A stretch of DNA of 64,000 nt from Candidatus Cloacimonadota bacterium (GTDB taxonomy: Bacteria; Cloacimonadota; Cloacimonadia; Cloacimonadales; Cloacimonadaceae): contig JAQWBI010000001.1 of NCBI GenBank assembly GCA_028706475.1, positions 124,001-188,000 of the forward strand, given 5' to 3'. The notes below the pieces were generated by a model, which worked only from the letters and a program-made list of their open reading frames with translations, was not told the origin of the DNA and did no database searches. Positions within the stretch are counted from its first letter, which is position 1, and each line of letters begins with the position of its first letter. Below are positions 19,301 through 27,073 of this stretch, in pieces. Position numbers and translations under genes: made by a program.

Positions 19301-20136
19301 ACGATGATTTCGCTACTACCTTCGGTTGGTGGAACACCCTGGACCAAGATGCTTCACCTACTTATGGTTTCACAAACATCGATTTCCCGAATAGCGGCAG
19401 TGCCATGGCATACATCATCTTCAACCCAAATTCAACCGTACCTCCAATCGAAGGAATGGATGCCTATGAGGGAGATAAGATGGCTGCCAGCTTCGCTGCT
19501 ACAACTCCTCCAAATAAAGACTGGTTGATCACAAACCGTATTTCTCTGGGAACAAACAGTAGCATCAAATTCTACGCCAAGAGCCACACAACTGAATATG
19601 GTATGGAACAGTTCAAAGTTGGTGTTTCCACCTTTGCAACCATCATTCCGCAACTATTCCAGTTCGTGTCTGGCCCAGACCCTGTACAAGTTCCTGGAAA
19701 CTGGACCGAGTATTATTTTGATCTCTCGGCTTACGACGAACAGAATGTATTCATTGGTATCCAATGTGTATCCAATGATGCCTTTATCTTCTTGCTGGAT
19801 AATGTCGGCGTGTATAGCGACGACGGATCTCCCACAGAAGATGAAATCACTCCTGTGGTGAAGACCGAACTGAAGGGCAACTACCCGAACCCCTTCAACC
19901 CGGAAACCACCATTCGCTACAGCGTAAGAGAAACCGGTCCTGTAAGCGTGGAAATCTACAACCTGAAAGGACAATTGGTGAAACGTCTGGTGAACGAAGA
20001 AAAAGCCGCTGGTGAACACAGCGTGGTTTGGAAAGGAACCGACAACAACAACCGTCCTGTAAGCTCCGGTGTATATTTCTACAGAATGACAGCCGGTAAA
20101 TACAGCTCATCCAAAAAAATGATCATGATGAAATAA
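13318..20136 (+). CDS. Giant secreted multidomain protein 1 with type A-like sorting tail
   Basis: 2272 residues. Signal peptide 1-20. Approximate modules: an IGDG-type domain (20-195), Fn3 (199-290), cleaved-adhesin-like module (291-430), Fn3 (431-530), choice-of-anchor J (531-718), HYDIN/choice-of-anchor D (719-826), second IGDG-type domain (827-1005), HYDIN (1010-1112), choice-of-anchor J (1113-1302), HYDIN (1303-1409), two tandem lectin-like modules with Fn3 linkers (1410-1980), choice-of-anchor J (1986-2170), and a FlgD-Ig/Por-type tail (2184-2272) with NYPNPFNPETTI and ending KKMIMMK. The tail resembles type IX secretion sorting domains. Role: probably a surface adhesin or carbohydrate binder. 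Ribosome site ATGGAGAAAAAGAC. The 282 bp upstream hold no gene. Confidence 0.88.
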   Translation: MKKTTVLFLLLMLFGIIAAETYTIGDGTSTQNYVPAYGLYDYSWSKTIYTADELATAGFTPGSITGLGYSVGNTPSNYTFLDQRVYVRHTTAAMYAPEDNTLPANTEFQNVAMTAVTYNGGGWHYVMFSTPFVWNGTDNIEILWENWDGDYISNYPNFHYTATTDYKTVYKYADNSFPAEATGTLYYNRPNIQIVTPSTTPPSPATLLGPVDGGVSFTDVTLRWAAGDGMPTGYNLYFGTTETPAFLVNQTATFYELTDLAPATTYYWQIVPENANGTAEDCPVWSFSTPNADQLAESFEVSVPPAGWVSVGTASWSQSTTSATHGGYAAYKSGLSSGQFTLSTPMLTIASGDAVTFDLRISSLTASLELVYSSDRETWTLLNSYNVSATNTWQTIVADLSTIAGNYYLGFRTSQTSGSFYIDSVFGPDVTPLAPGAPVLSAPADLAINVVENTTFTWTAPVTGGVPTGYNLYLDTVDGTTLYASNVTSPYTLTTPLAYNTTYYWTVEAYNGAGTGPQATVQSFTTRPDPTISSFPWTVDFGTVTADWPVLNWSQLSGLYPTPTGTSTQWNQGNWLNVSTPANKAAKINIYGSSRNGWLITPPVDIPTAGYELSFDLGLTDYGNGDPIEDPTGQLDDKFIVAMGTNPSMTDAVILREWNNAGSEFVYNQIPNTGTEVVLNLGDVQGVRFFAFYGESTVSGGDNDLFVDNVTVREIPSSPVLTVSPLSIDFGRLVQGTASIPVDLTVANDGTGILNVNASEFTISGPNASMFTIDATNLPAALANGESVIIPVTATLSVEGIVSATLTVNNVQTGTIVEVALSAYGNPEGLVTIGDGVVNQNLPINAFYGYTYSQSIFMQSEINMPGQRIEKIYYHWNGYEEAVSSNDWVIYMGHTSSSEFASSTAWQALDDLTQVYAGNVALPAVDGWIEIILDIPFTYNNTDNLVIAVDENTAGYDGNSHYFYNTATTANRSLRYYSDSANPDPAIPVSGTLVSAIPNIMIQFGDLPSDPILAVSPTTWDFGNQIINTTHNKSFTITNNGAGTLNVGSVVVSGAAYALEAPFTPVALGAAETATFTVVYLPTVVGDHTGSAVVTAGNQEITIDLTGSCYDPIISTFPWLEDFGTSEADPFVPVEWNQMSGLYPTPTGTNAQWNRGDWLYSSTENNAAKINIYGTSRYGWLITPPVNIPDGNYVLGVSLGLTDWNSANPSESIGEQPDDRFLVIMSDSADMTNPVILREWNNTGAADVLDAIPATGADFDIPLTGISGIKYFAFYAESTVSNGDNDLYLDNVTVYEGTPIDNPIFAITPTQHNFGELNVGETASQDFTISNAGDGTLTINAISISGSNMMNLDTLPTLPANISGNETLTVTVNYAPTAAGEHAATLVVTDNLARVAHNISLSGSAVELPNDHYPPSNLNLINVVGMNVHLAWDAPTPPPSGEWITWCDPETIGNAIGTNSAAQFDVAHRYDATDLADLHGSTLTNVMFVPNEASCTYTIKIWTGTSNTAPTTLVHSQVVSNPVIAAWNDIELTNPVAIPATGQLWIGYGVDTTTGHPAGCDAGPEVEGKGNMMNFGGWTTLTQITDPVLHYNWSIQGYVDYNRAIGSISKGIVEAPLPRPAGDLQVTGQIRTVTREHTAYKLYRDGNLVSTIADPAALSHVDTVPTFGTYFYTLTAVYPGGESVPSNMLEVTIEELEGPQDLAYTVDVNDVTLTWTSPVPPVTGDWISWSNNEAALGNMVGTAGAATFDVAHRFDASDLTDYVGGTLVQMKFVPMYADAVYTAKIWTGGSTTAPGTLVHSQVVDVTTENWNTVILSNPITITAGQQLWIGYGINTQGGYPAGCDDGPVVEGKGNLMNLGGWTTLTQITDPVLPYNWLIQGLIAQNQNLKAITMSPIHEEPLHMPEGNLAAKRIDMSRSDTRAILMGYKVYRNGEQIGSVNDPEVTTYTDLDLPNGDYVYGVSAVYNTGETTPVTIDVNVNVELGEEVFMETFETYDDFATTFGWWNTLDQDASPTYGFTNIDFPNSGSAMAYIIFNPNSTVPPIEGMDAYEGDKMAASFAATTPPNKDWLITNRISLGTNSSIKFYAKSHTTEYGMEQFKVGVSTFATIIPQLFQFVSGPDPVQVPGNWTEYYFDLSAYDEQNVFIGIQCVSNDAFIFLLDNVGVYSDDGSPTEDEITPVVKTELKGNYPNPFNPETTIRYSVRETGPVSVEIYNLKGQLVKRLVNEEKAAGEHSVVWKGTDNNNRPVSSGVYFYRMTAGKYSSSKKMIMMK
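18043..18934 (+). repeat. Intragenic tandem module duplication with 43-bp exact repeats
   Basis: The 43 bases at 18043-18085 recur exactly at 18892-18934, followed by one mismatch and ten more matching bases. They encode the G-G-W-T-T-L-T-Q-I-T-D-P-V-L part of two adjacent modules about 849 bp apart. Exact identity within otherwise diverged modules points to recent gene conversion or selection at the nucleotide level. Confidence 0.85.
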
Positions 20137-20158
20137 GCTTCGGCTTATCGTGATATGG

Positions 20159-20187
20159 CAGGCTCCCGTTTTTGGGAGCCTGTTTTA
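20159..20187 (+). terminator. Rho-independent terminator of giant gene 1
   Basis: Stem AGGCTCCC/GGGAGCCT with a short T-rich loop, followed by GTTTTAA, 23 bp after the stop codon. The second giant gene is followed by a terminator with the same AGGCTCC stem. Confidence 0.9.
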
Positions 20188-20214
20188 ATATACAGTCACA
20201 TATCTGGTGTCGTG

Positions 20215-20480
20215 GCTAGCTTGGTGCGCTAATCTCTATTGCTACAGCGACCGAAGGGAGCTTTTGATCCCTCCTCTTTCCCTTTGTTTGATACAGTGTT
20301 GAAGCTGATATCAAGCCGTTATCATCCTATGTTCACTCGATGATAACCCGATAATATCAGGTTCAAGTATAGATAAACCAAAGGGGGAATGAAGCTTCTG
20401 AATTATCGGCAGAAGTATCTGGCAAATTGGAGTTTGGTAGCCCGGTAGCTAAACGACCTTCGTGTCTTGACGAGTCGCAA
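20215..20480. repeat. Dispersed intergenic repeat, copy A (long form with 74-bp palindrome)
   Basis: About 265 bp closely similar by eye (roughly 85%) to 35268-35520. Its core is an imperfect palindrome centred at 20332.5: TTGAA (20299-20303)/TTCAA (20362-20366), CTGATAT (20305-20311)/ATATCAG (20354-20360), GTTATCAT (20318-20325)/ATGATAAC (20340-20347). The centre has lost the GTGATCAC seen in copies B and C. No gene lies inside. The rest of this 456-bp interval holds the terminator before it and a possible promoter after it. Confidence 0.85.
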
Positions 20481-20533
20481 GTACAAGCATGCATTGGATT
20501 GGGGATATGGAAAGTGCCGGATGTAACAATTCA

Positions 20534-20562
20534 TTGACACAATCAGCACTACTATTCAGACT
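20534..20562 (+). promoter_or_regulatory. Possible sigma-70 promoter for mtnA
   Basis: TTGACA at 20534-20539 with a weak CAGACT 17 bp further on. The -35 is perfect, the -10 poor; offered because mtnA starts 31 bp downstream and nothing better is seen. Confidence 0.35.
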
Positions 20563-20592
20563 TGTTCTTTTACATTGACTACTGGAGACAAA

Positions 20593-21627
20593 ATGCAAAT
20601 AAACGGACAAGAATACCGCTCAGTATGGTTCGAGCGAAACCGCCTGAACATTATAGATCAGAACAGGCTGCCATTCAACTTCTGTATTCGTGAATTTGGC
20701 ACCTATATGGAAGTGGTAACCGCTATCCGGGATATGACGGTGCGCGGAGCTCCGGCGATCGGTGCTGCCGCTGCATATGGCCTTGCTTTGGCTGCCCTCT
20801 CCGCTCCGCAGGAAAAGTTTCGCACCTATCTGAGAAGTGCCCGTAATGAATTGCTTTTGGCACGTCCTACGGCAGTGGACCTCTCCATTGGCGTAAATTT
20901 CGTATATGAGAGCACTCTAAAGTTTATCCCGGATATAGATCATGCTCGCAATGTGGCGCTTATGGCAGCCAATGAATATGCCAATCGCAGCGCAGCAGAG
21001 TGCCTGGAATTGGGTAATGTAGGTGCGGAATTGATTCAGGACGGTTATCGCATCCTTACACACTGCAACGCCGGGGCTTTGGCCACTGTGGATTACGGCA
21101 CGGCGCTATCGGTGATACGTCAGGCTCACAAGCAGGGCAAAAGCATCTTTGTGTACGTGGATGAGACACGTCCCCGCTTTCAAGGTTCTCGTTTAACGGC
21201 GTATGAACTGGAACAGGAAGGCATTCCGCACGCCATTATTGCGGACAGTGCCAGCGGTTTCTATTTTTGGAAGAATGAAATCGATATCGTAATCACCGGG
21301 GCAGACCGCATCTGCTTAAACGGTGATGTGGCAAACAAGATTGGCACATACGAGAAAGCGGTTTTGGCAAAAGCTCACGAAGTCCCCTTTTACATTGCCG
21401 CCCCCCTTAGTACTTTCGATTTCGGCTGCCAGAAAGGTGAAGACATTCCCATCGAGATCAGGGACGAATCTGAAATCAAATGCATAGCTGATGTCTGCAC
21501 GGCAAATCCCGCTTCTCCAGCGCTAAATCCTGCCTTTGACATCACTCCAGCTGCCTACATCACCGGCATCATTAGCCCCAAAGGAGTATTTGAACCGGAA
21601 ACTGCAGCGCAAAAGGTACAATTATGA
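20593..21627 (+). CDS. mtnA: S-methyl-5-thioribose-1-phosphate isomerase
   Basis: 344 residues from ATG 20593, preceded by GGAGA; a TTG at 20575 is the less likely start. aIF2B-alpha-like fold with the MtnA marks RGAPAIGAAAAYG, THCNAGALAT (active-site cysteine), DETRPRFQGSRLTA, and ITGADRI...NGDVANKIGTY (catalytic aspartate). It interconverts methylthioribose-1-P and methylthioribulose-1-P in methionine salvage. It overlaps mtaD by ATGA. Confidence 0.92.
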   Translation: MQINGQEYRSVWFERNRLNIIDQNRLPFNFCIREFGTYMEVVTAIRDMTVRGAPAIGAAAAYGLALAALSAPQEKFRTYLRSARNELLLARPTAVDLSIGVNFVYESTLKFIPDIDHARNVALMAANEYANRSAAECLELGNVGAELIQDGYRILTHCNAGALATVDYGTALSVIRQAHKQGKSIFVYVDETRPRFQGSRLTAYELEQEGIPHAIIADSASGFYFWKNEIDIVITGADRICLNGDVANKIGTYEKAVLAKAHEVPFYIAAPLSTFDFGCQKGEDIPIEIRDESEIKCIADVCTANPASPALNPAFDITPAAYITGIISPKGVFEPETAAQKVQL

Positions 21628-22943
21628 AAAAACATTATGAACACATTATCAAAGGTGGCACGATCCTCTGCATGGATGCCTCATTTCGGGTTTTGGAAGA
21701 TCACTTTATCTGTATTGATGGTGGAAAGATTGTGGATATCCTGCCCTTGGAGCTTATCGGGGATTACGAGGCCGATTACCTTCAAAACGGCTTTGATTGT
21801 CTGATTATTCCCGCTCTGATAAACGCACACAGCCATCTGCCCATGACCTATTTCAGGGGTTTGGCAGATGATATGGCGCTGAATAAATGGCTGGGAGAAT
21901 ACATCTGGCCTTTGGAAGCACGTATGGTGAATGCGGACTTTGTGTACGACGCCAGCCTGCACGGTGCGGCAGAGATGTTGAAAAACGGGATTTGTCTTAC
22001 CAATGACATGTATTTTCACTGTGAAAGGATAGTGCAGGCCTGTTCACGGGTCGGGATGCGAGTGATCGTTTCCGACGCAATCATCGAACGCGATAGCAAC
22101 GTTGGTACGGCTTTGTATGAAGCCCGGATGCTGGATCTTCAGGACTATTGCCAGGATTTCCCGTTAGCAGATTGCGCTTTTGCCCCTCACGCCATCTATA
22201 CCTGCTCCAAAGATTTACTGCAATCTGCTGCAGAATTTGCCCTGAAGCACAATTGGCTGCTGCATACTCATCTCAGTGAAACCAGGGGGGAATTGGAAGA
22301 CTGCCTGAAAACTCATGGCACAAGGCCTCTGGATTATCTGGCGGATCTGGGTTGGCTGGAAAACAAATGCCTGTTTGCCCACGGTGTGTGGCTAAGCCCT
22401 GAAGAATTGAAGCGGCTGGGAAAGAGCAATTCTGCCGTGGCTGTATGTACAGACAGCAATTTGAAGCTTGCCAGCGGATTTGCCCCCCTAAAAGCGATGA
22501 ACGAGCATGGAGTATGCTATGCTCTGGGTAGCGACGGAGTGGCCAGCAACAACAATCTTGATCTGCTGGAAGAGCTTTCCACCACTGCCAAGCTGCACAA
22601 AACACTGACTGCCGATCCGGAGTTTATGCCAGCACGGGAGGCATTCGCCCACATCACTATTGAAGCTGCCAAAGCTCTGGGCAAAGAAGACAGTCTGGGC
22701 AGTCTGGAGATCGGTAAAGCTGCAGATTTATGCATCATCGATACTCAAAATCTGCAAAGCAGCCCGCTCTACAATCCCTATTCCCAATTACTCTATGCCA
22801 TGGGCTCCCATCAGATGCGGGATGTAATGGTAGACGGCACCTACGTGGTGAAGAACTACCAATTGGTGAATTTGGATGAAGCAGAATTGGTGCATACCGC
22901 AAATGAATACAAGGTGAAGATAATAAAAGAGTTGAATAAATGA
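21624..22943 (+). CDS. mtaD: 5-methylthioadenosine/S-adenosylhomocysteine deaminase (amidohydrolase)
   Basis: 439 residues, amidohydrolase superfamily, MtaD/SsnA-type. Metal ligands are visible in N-A-H-S-H-L-P-M-T-Y-F-R-G (HxH), HTHLSE and the LGSDGVASNNNLDLLEE block with the catalytic aspartate. A beta-sandwich made from both ends includes the C-terminal G-K-A-A-D-L-C-I-I-D. It turns MTA into methylthioinosine. Lying 4 bp inside mtnA and 4 bp before smpB, it fits a salvage route MTA to MTI to methylthioribose-1-P to methylthioribulose-1-P; the phosphorylase is not in the window. Confidence 0.88.
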   Translation: MKKHYEHIIKGGTILCMDASFRVLEDHFICIDGGKIVDILPLELIGDYEADYLQNGFDCLIIPALINAHSHLPMTYFRGLADDMALNKWLGEYIWPLEARMVNADFVYDASLHGAAEMLKNGICLTNDMYFHCERIVQACSRVGMRVIVSDAIIERDSNVGTALYEARMLDLQDYCQDFPLADCAFAPHAIYTCSKDLLQSAAEFALKHNWLLHTHLSETRGELEDCLKTHGTRPLDYLADLGWLENKCLFAHGVWLSPEELKRLGKSNSAVAVCTDSNLKLASGFAPLKAMNEHGVCYALGSDGVASNNNLDLLEELSTTAKLHKTLTADPEFMPAREAFAHITIEAAKALGKEDSLGSLEIGKAADLCIIDTQNLQSSPLYNPYSQLLYAMGSHQMRDVMVDGTYVVKNYQLVNLDEAELVHTANEYKVKIIKELNK

Positions 22944-23392
22944 GAGCTATCCAAAACCGTAAAGCCTTGCACGAATATAGCGTGGTGCAAAGGTTTGAAG
23001 CCGGAATCTCACTGAAAGGAACGGAGATAAAGTCCATCCGCGCCGGCATGATAAACTTCAAAGACAGCTTTGCCAAGATCAAGGATGGGCAATGCTGGTT
23101 GATGAATTTTCACATCTCGCCTTGGGAAAAAGCTGCCTATTTCAATCATGAAGCCGAGCGCCCCCGCCGTCTCTTGCTCAACCGCCACGAAATCCGCCGC
23201 ATCAAAGCCAAAGTAGAGGAGCAAGGTATGACGCTGGTACCTCTGGAGATATATATCAATGATAAAGGACTATGTAAGCTCACCATTGCGCTGGCCAAAG
23301 GGAAAAAGACCTTCGACAAGCGGGATGCCCTTCAACAGAAAGATATGCAACTCGATAAAGAGCGGAGCCTGCGCTCTGAAAGACAGAATTGA
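22940..23392 (+). CDS. smpB: SsrA-binding protein SmpB
   Basis: 150 residues. Standard SmpB features: NRKALHEYSVVQRFEAGISLKGTEIKSIR near the start, the L-L-L-N-R-H-E-I block, V-P-L-E-I-Y-I-N-D-K-G-L-C-K-L, G-K-K-T-F-D-K-R, and a basic tail. SmpB brings tmRNA to stalled ribosomes. Coupled to mtaD through ATGA. No tmRNA gene was found in the window. Confidence 0.95.
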   Translation: MRAIQNRKALHEYSVVQRFEAGISLKGTEIKSIRAGMINFKDSFAKIKDGQCWLMNFHISPWEKAAYFNHEAERPRRLLLNRHEIRRIKAKVEEQGMTLVPLEIYINDKGLCKLTIALAKGKKTFDKRDALQQKDMQLDKERSLRSERQN

Positions 23393-23445
23393 TGCAGGAT
23401 TTGCACAAATGACGGGTAGTATGGAAATGATAGCAAATTCTTTGC

Positions 23446-23473
23446 TTGACACATCTGTGCAGCATGGAATAAT
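23446..23473 (+). promoter_or_regulatory. Sigma-70-type promoter for the DUF4139 gene
   Basis: TTGACA (23446-23451), 16-bp spacer, AATAAT (23468-23473): 6/6 and 5/6 matches to consensus. It lies 58 bp before the start codon at 23531, in the 138-bp gap after smpB. Confidence 0.65.
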
Positions 23474-23530
23474 CTGTTATCATCGTAACATTATACAGGG
23501 ATTTAAGTAAGCAAATAAAAGGAGCCTCAA

Positions 23531-24871
23531 ATGAATTACCGGCTTATTCTCAGTATCATCATCATTAGCCTCTGCTCTAGGCCTTTGATTGCAGAAGATT
23601 GGATTACCATATACAACGACGACCTTTCTCTGATCCGTTCCCAATTTGAATTGGAACTGGAAAAAGGGCTGCAGAAGTACAACTTCGACGACATCACATC
23701 CCGCATAATGCCTGCATCCGTGATCGTGAAAAGCGACGGTCTACGCGTGGCAGAGCAGAACTATGAATACGACTTAGCCGGCAAACATCAGATTATGGCC
23801 AAGTATCTGGATCAGGAAGTGCTGGCAGTTACCAAAGATCAATCCAACCTGCGCGGGATTCTCAAATTCTACGACGGCAGCAGCCTGGGCATTATTGAAG
23901 AAGGTTCCGGACGCTTGCTGATAATAGCAGATGGCGAAGTGCAGTGGATCCAATTGGCATCCTTGCCCTCAAATTTCTACACTAAGCCCACTCTGGCCTG
24001 GAATCTGATCGCTCCCAAAACCGGAAGTTTCCCGGTCATGCTTAGCTACCTCAGCGGAGGATTCTCCTGGGATGTAACCTATAATGCTGTGTGGGACGAA
24101 GAAAAGCTGCATCTGAACAGCTGGGTAACCATCAACAACCGCTCCGGCAAAGCATTTGAAGATATAAATCTGAAGCTGATCGCCGGAGATGTGAACCAGG
24201 TACAGCAGAAATACAGCAGGGCGCTAAATTATGAGATGATGGAAGATAGTGCCGCAGGCAGTATGACGGCACCTGCTTTTGAGGAAAAAGCCTTCCACGA
24301 TTTTCACATGTACACTCTGGATCAAAAAGTATCATTTGCAAACAATCAGACCAAGCAATTGGAACTGTACCCCACCCAAAATGTCACCGCTCAATCAGTA
24401 TATGAATTCAGGACATTCAGTAGCAGTGTGAACAGCATGATCAAATTTGTAAATACCGAAGATATGGGCTTTGGTAAACCCCTTCCCAAAGGTGTATTCA
24501 AGATCTACAAGGAAGACAGCGATGGCAATATGGAGTTCATAGGGGAAGACAGTATCAATCACACCGGCCGTAATGAAGAGATCAGCATCAATACTGGCAA
24601 AGCCTTTGACCTGGTGGCAAGCTCCTCGGTACGCAATCAGCGCACCATCTCCCAGAGAGCTTCAGAGCGTGAAATCCATGTAAACCTGAGGAACAACAGC
24701 ACCGAAAGCAAGAGTATCAATGTGGTCCACCAGCTTTCCGGAAATTCGCGCATAGTGCAATCTGAACGTCGTTATGCACTGGATGAAGTGAAAAACACAA
24801 TTACTTTTACCGTGAATATGGAGCCCAATACCGAGTATAACTTCTTCTTCCGTGAACGGAGTGAATGGTAA
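23531..24871 (+). CDS. Secreted DUF4139-domain protein
   Basis: 446 residues with a Sec signal (about 1-21, ending in LIAEDW). The DUF4139 hallmark is the block L-S-Y-L-S-G-G-F-S-W-D-V-T-Y at about 178-191, then N-R-S-G-K-A-F-E-D-I-N-L-K-L-I-A-G-D. The N-terminal half is beta-rich with an I-Y-N-D-D-L-S-L-I-R start. No enzyme motif is visible; the family is uncharacterised and found in envelope proteins of many bacteria. Clear ribosome site AAAGGAG. It lies just upstream of hsp20 but with its own promoter. Confidence 0.85.
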   Translation: MNYRLILSIIIISLCSRPLIAEDWITIYNDDLSLIRSQFELELEKGLQKYNFDDITSRIMPASVIVKSDGLRVAEQNYEYDLAGKHQIMAKYLDQEVLAVTKDQSNLRGILKFYDGSSLGIIEEGSGRLLIIADGEVQWIQLASLPSNFYTKPTLAWNLIAPKTGSFPVMLSYLSGGFSWDVTYNAVWDEEKLHLNSWVTINNRSGKAFEDINLKLIAGDVNQVQQKYSRALNYEMMEDSAAGSMTAPAFEEKAFHDFHMYTLDQKVSFANNQTKQLELYPTQNVTAQSVYEFRTFSSSVNSMIKFVNTEDMGFGKPLPKGVFKIYKEDSDGNMEFIGEDSINHTGRNEEISINTGKAFDLVASSSVRNQRTISQRASEREIHVNLRNNSTESKSINVVHQLSGNSRIVQSERRYALDEVKNTITFTVNMEPNTEYNFFFRERSEW

Positions 24872-24903
24872 AGTGATAAGATACATCTGAGGAGGTTTAT
24901 CAA

Positions 24904-25344
24904 ATGTGCGAGAGGATATTTTCCAATCTTGTGGGCATACACCGGGAAATGTTGAAGCTTCTGGGGGAAGTGAATGCCATCAATGGAGACCCCCTGGCCA
25001 TAGAAGATGCCATCGATGAAGCATGGCATCCCCGCTGTGACGTGTTTCTTACCGATAGCGAATGGATAGTGGTGGCAGAGCTGGCGGGAGTGGAGAAGGA
25101 CGAGATTTCCATCTCCCTGAGTCCGGAATACTTACGCATTAGCGGACAGCGCAGCTTCCCTGCCAAAACATGTCCCGTGAGCTATTTCAATATGGAGATT
25201 GAAACTGGGCACTTTGAACGAAAGATATACTTTCCGGATGCGGAGATAGACAAAGAAAACCCAAAAGTGAGCTATATTAACGGTATCCTACGCATTGCTT
25301 TCAACCTCGCTCCCGTAGTGGAGCGTATCATTCCGATCTTATAG
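24904..25344 (+). CDS. Small heat-shock protein, Hsp20/alpha-crystallin family
   Basis: 146 residues. The alpha-crystallin domain spans about 45-140: P-R-C-D-V-F-L-T-D, V-V-A-E-L-A-G-V-E-K-D-E-I-S-I, L-R-I-S-G-Q-R, F-E-R-K-I-Y-F-P, and the late Y-I-N-G-I-L-R-I-A-F; the I-x-I tail may be I-I-P-I-L. It acts as an ATP-independent holdase. Ribosome site GAGGAGG. No CIRCE-like box is seen here, unlike clpB. Confidence 0.93.
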   Translation: MCERIFSNLVGIHREMLKLLGEVNAINGDPLAIEDAIDEAWHPRCDVFLTDSEWIVVAELAGVEKDEISISLSPEYLRISGQRSFPAKTCPVSYFNMEIETGHFERKIYFPDAEIDKENPKVSYINGILRIAFNLAPVVERIIPIL

Positions 25345-25356
25345 CGGGCAGGTCTG

Positions 25357-25914
25357 ATGCTGGAAGCTTTGGGAGCTAAAGTACTATCGGGAATCGTTGC
25401 TTTCTCGCTCTTGATGTTCTCGTCGTTTGAAGGGAACGATCCCCGCTTTGAACCCTTGAAGATTGCAAAAAACGATAGCTATCTCTTCATTAGCAGCAAG
25501 CTTGTCTCCGCATTTGACAACGATTTTCCCAGTATCTTCAGTTCTGGAACACCCATACCCATACACTTTACGATCAGCATTCGCAAGGGTAGCCGTATCT
25601 TGGGGCAGAGCCGCTTCACTCACACGGTTACTTTCGATACCGCAAAAGGTGTGTACCAATTGGACAAAGGCATGGGCGGTACGGCTTTATTAACTAAATC
25701 CATGGAAGAGATCATCCAGGAAGTGTCTCATTTCAGCGTTAGTGTTCCCTATCGAAAGAATTGGGGGGATGTGAGCATCCGGATAGAAGCAAAATTGCCC
25801 AAATTGCGCTTTAACAAAACGGATAAGGATGTGGATCTGATGGTATTGTGGAAGTATAAAAAGCCAAGCGCAAAAAGCACTGTAAATCTGCACAAAGCGC
25901 AACACAGAGGTTAA
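25357..25914 (+). CDS. DUF4390-like protein upstream of a two-component system
   Basis: 185 residues with an N-terminal hydrophobic segment (about 9-22). The middle has G-T-P-I-P-I-H-F-T-I-S-I-R-K-G-S-R, and near the end V-S-V-P-Y-R-K-N-W-G. This order (an I-P-I start to a beta strand, then a W-containing block) and its place just before an NtrY-like kinase match DUF4390 proteins, which in betaproteobacteria precede ntrY/ntrX. The assignment is from memory and context only. It probably acts in the envelope. Confidence 0.5.
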   Translation: MLEALGAKVLSGIVAFSLLMFSSFEGNDPRFEPLKIAKNDSYLFISSKLVSAFDNDFPSIFSSGTPIPIHFTISIRKGSRILGQSRFTHTVTFDTAKGVYQLDKGMGGTALLTKSMEEIIQEVSHFSVSVPYRKNWGDVSIRIEAKLPKLRFNKTDKDVDLMVLWKYKKPSAKSTVNLHKAQHRG

Positions 25915-25918
25915 CTAT

Positions 25919-27073
25919 ATGAAGCAACTGGGATTCCGTTCCACTATTATAATTCTCTTTCTGAGCGTCTCCATTGGTGGTCTGATGCTGCTGAATGCAG
26001 CCTTTCAAGCAAAACAGGAAGAGATTCATCTGGCCATCGAAGGCATGGAATTGAGCGAACGGCTGCGCGAGATACGTTTTTACACAAATGAGGACTCACT
26101 GAAAGCCGGGGATATCATGCGCGAATACGATGCGTCCAAAGCACTGTTGAATGTTGCTTTGGGGAATTCCCGGTTGGTTACCTCCGTGGTTCTGCTTTTG
26201 GTGATGTTAGCATCCAGCGCCATCTTTATCCTAGCGATCATTTGGCTCAGTAAACCCTTGCGGGAGCTAAAGATGGCAACCGACCAAATTCGAGAAGGCA
26301 ATTTCAGCGTGCATCTGCCCGATACCGGTATCCGAGAAATCCGCGAGCTCAAGAGCAGCTTCAATGTGATGTCCCGCGAGCTTGAAAACATCCAAAACAA
26401 GCTCTTGGTAGCAGAAAAAGAGATGATCTGGAAAGACCTCTCTCGCATCCTTGCCCACGAAATCAAGAATCCGCTCACCCCTATTCAACTGGTGGTTCAA
26501 CGCCTGGAGGAACGCTTTCAGAGCGATCCTGACAGCGTCAAAGACCTGCTGCCAGAAACTATTTCCATCATCAGCCAGGAAATCGAGAATCTGCGGCTAT
26601 TGGCACAGGATTTTAGCAGCTATGCCAAGGCTAGTCAACCCGATCGGGAACAGTTCAATCCCGCTCTGGTAATCCGCGAGATCGTGAAATCCTATTGCCA
26701 AAACTATTCTATTGAGCTGAATCTAAACGACAATCTGAGTATCACTTTCGATAAAACTCACTTTTATCAGGTGATTACAAACATCCTGCAAAATGCCATT
26801 GATGCCTCAGAGGACGGCAAGCCCATCAGCATCAATCTGCACGGTGAACACTCCTATGTGGTGCTTAGCATCAAAGATGAAGGCAGCGGTATCGATCCCG
26901 CCGATCTCTCACGCATATTTGAACCCTATTTCAGCAAAAAGACCAAGGGCACCGGTCTCGGCCTGGCGCTGGTGAAGAAACTATGCGAAGCAAACAGCGC
27001 TATCTTAAGAGTGAAGAGCAAAAAGGGTGAAGGCAGCGAGTTTACCATCATCATCGAGGAACACACAGCGTGA
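25919..27073 (+). CDS. NtrY-like sensor histidine kinase
   Basis: 384 residues. TM1 about 7-28, a short periplasmic part (about 29-85), TM2 about 88-110, HAMP (about 111-165), and HisKA with H-E-I-K-N-P-L-T-P at 180-188 (H180 phosphorylated). HATPase_c follows: N-I-L-Q-N-A-I-D-A (N box), DEGSGI, FSKKTKGTGLGL. The L-T-P after the H box is typical of NtrY and its relatives. The last codons overlap the GTG of the response regulator, so the two are a cognate pair. The sensed signal is unknown. Confidence 0.9.
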   Translation: MKQLGFRSTIIILFLSVSIGGLMLLNAAFQAKQEEIHLAIEGMELSERLREIRFYTNEDSLKAGDIMREYDASKALLNVALGNSRLVTSVVLLLVMLASSAIFILAIIWLSKPLRELKMATDQIREGNFSVHLPDTGIREIRELKSSFNVMSRELENIQNKLLVAEKEMIWKDLSRILAHEIKNPLTPIQLVVQRLEERFQSDPDSVKDLLPETISIISQEIENLRLLAQDFSSYAKASQPDREQFNPALVIREIVKSYCQNYSIELNLNDNLSITFDKTHFYQVITNILQNAIDASEDGKPISINLHGEHSYVVLSIKDEGSGIDPADLSRIFEPYFSKKTKGTGLGLALVKKLCEANSAILRVKSKKGEGSEFTIIIEEHTA

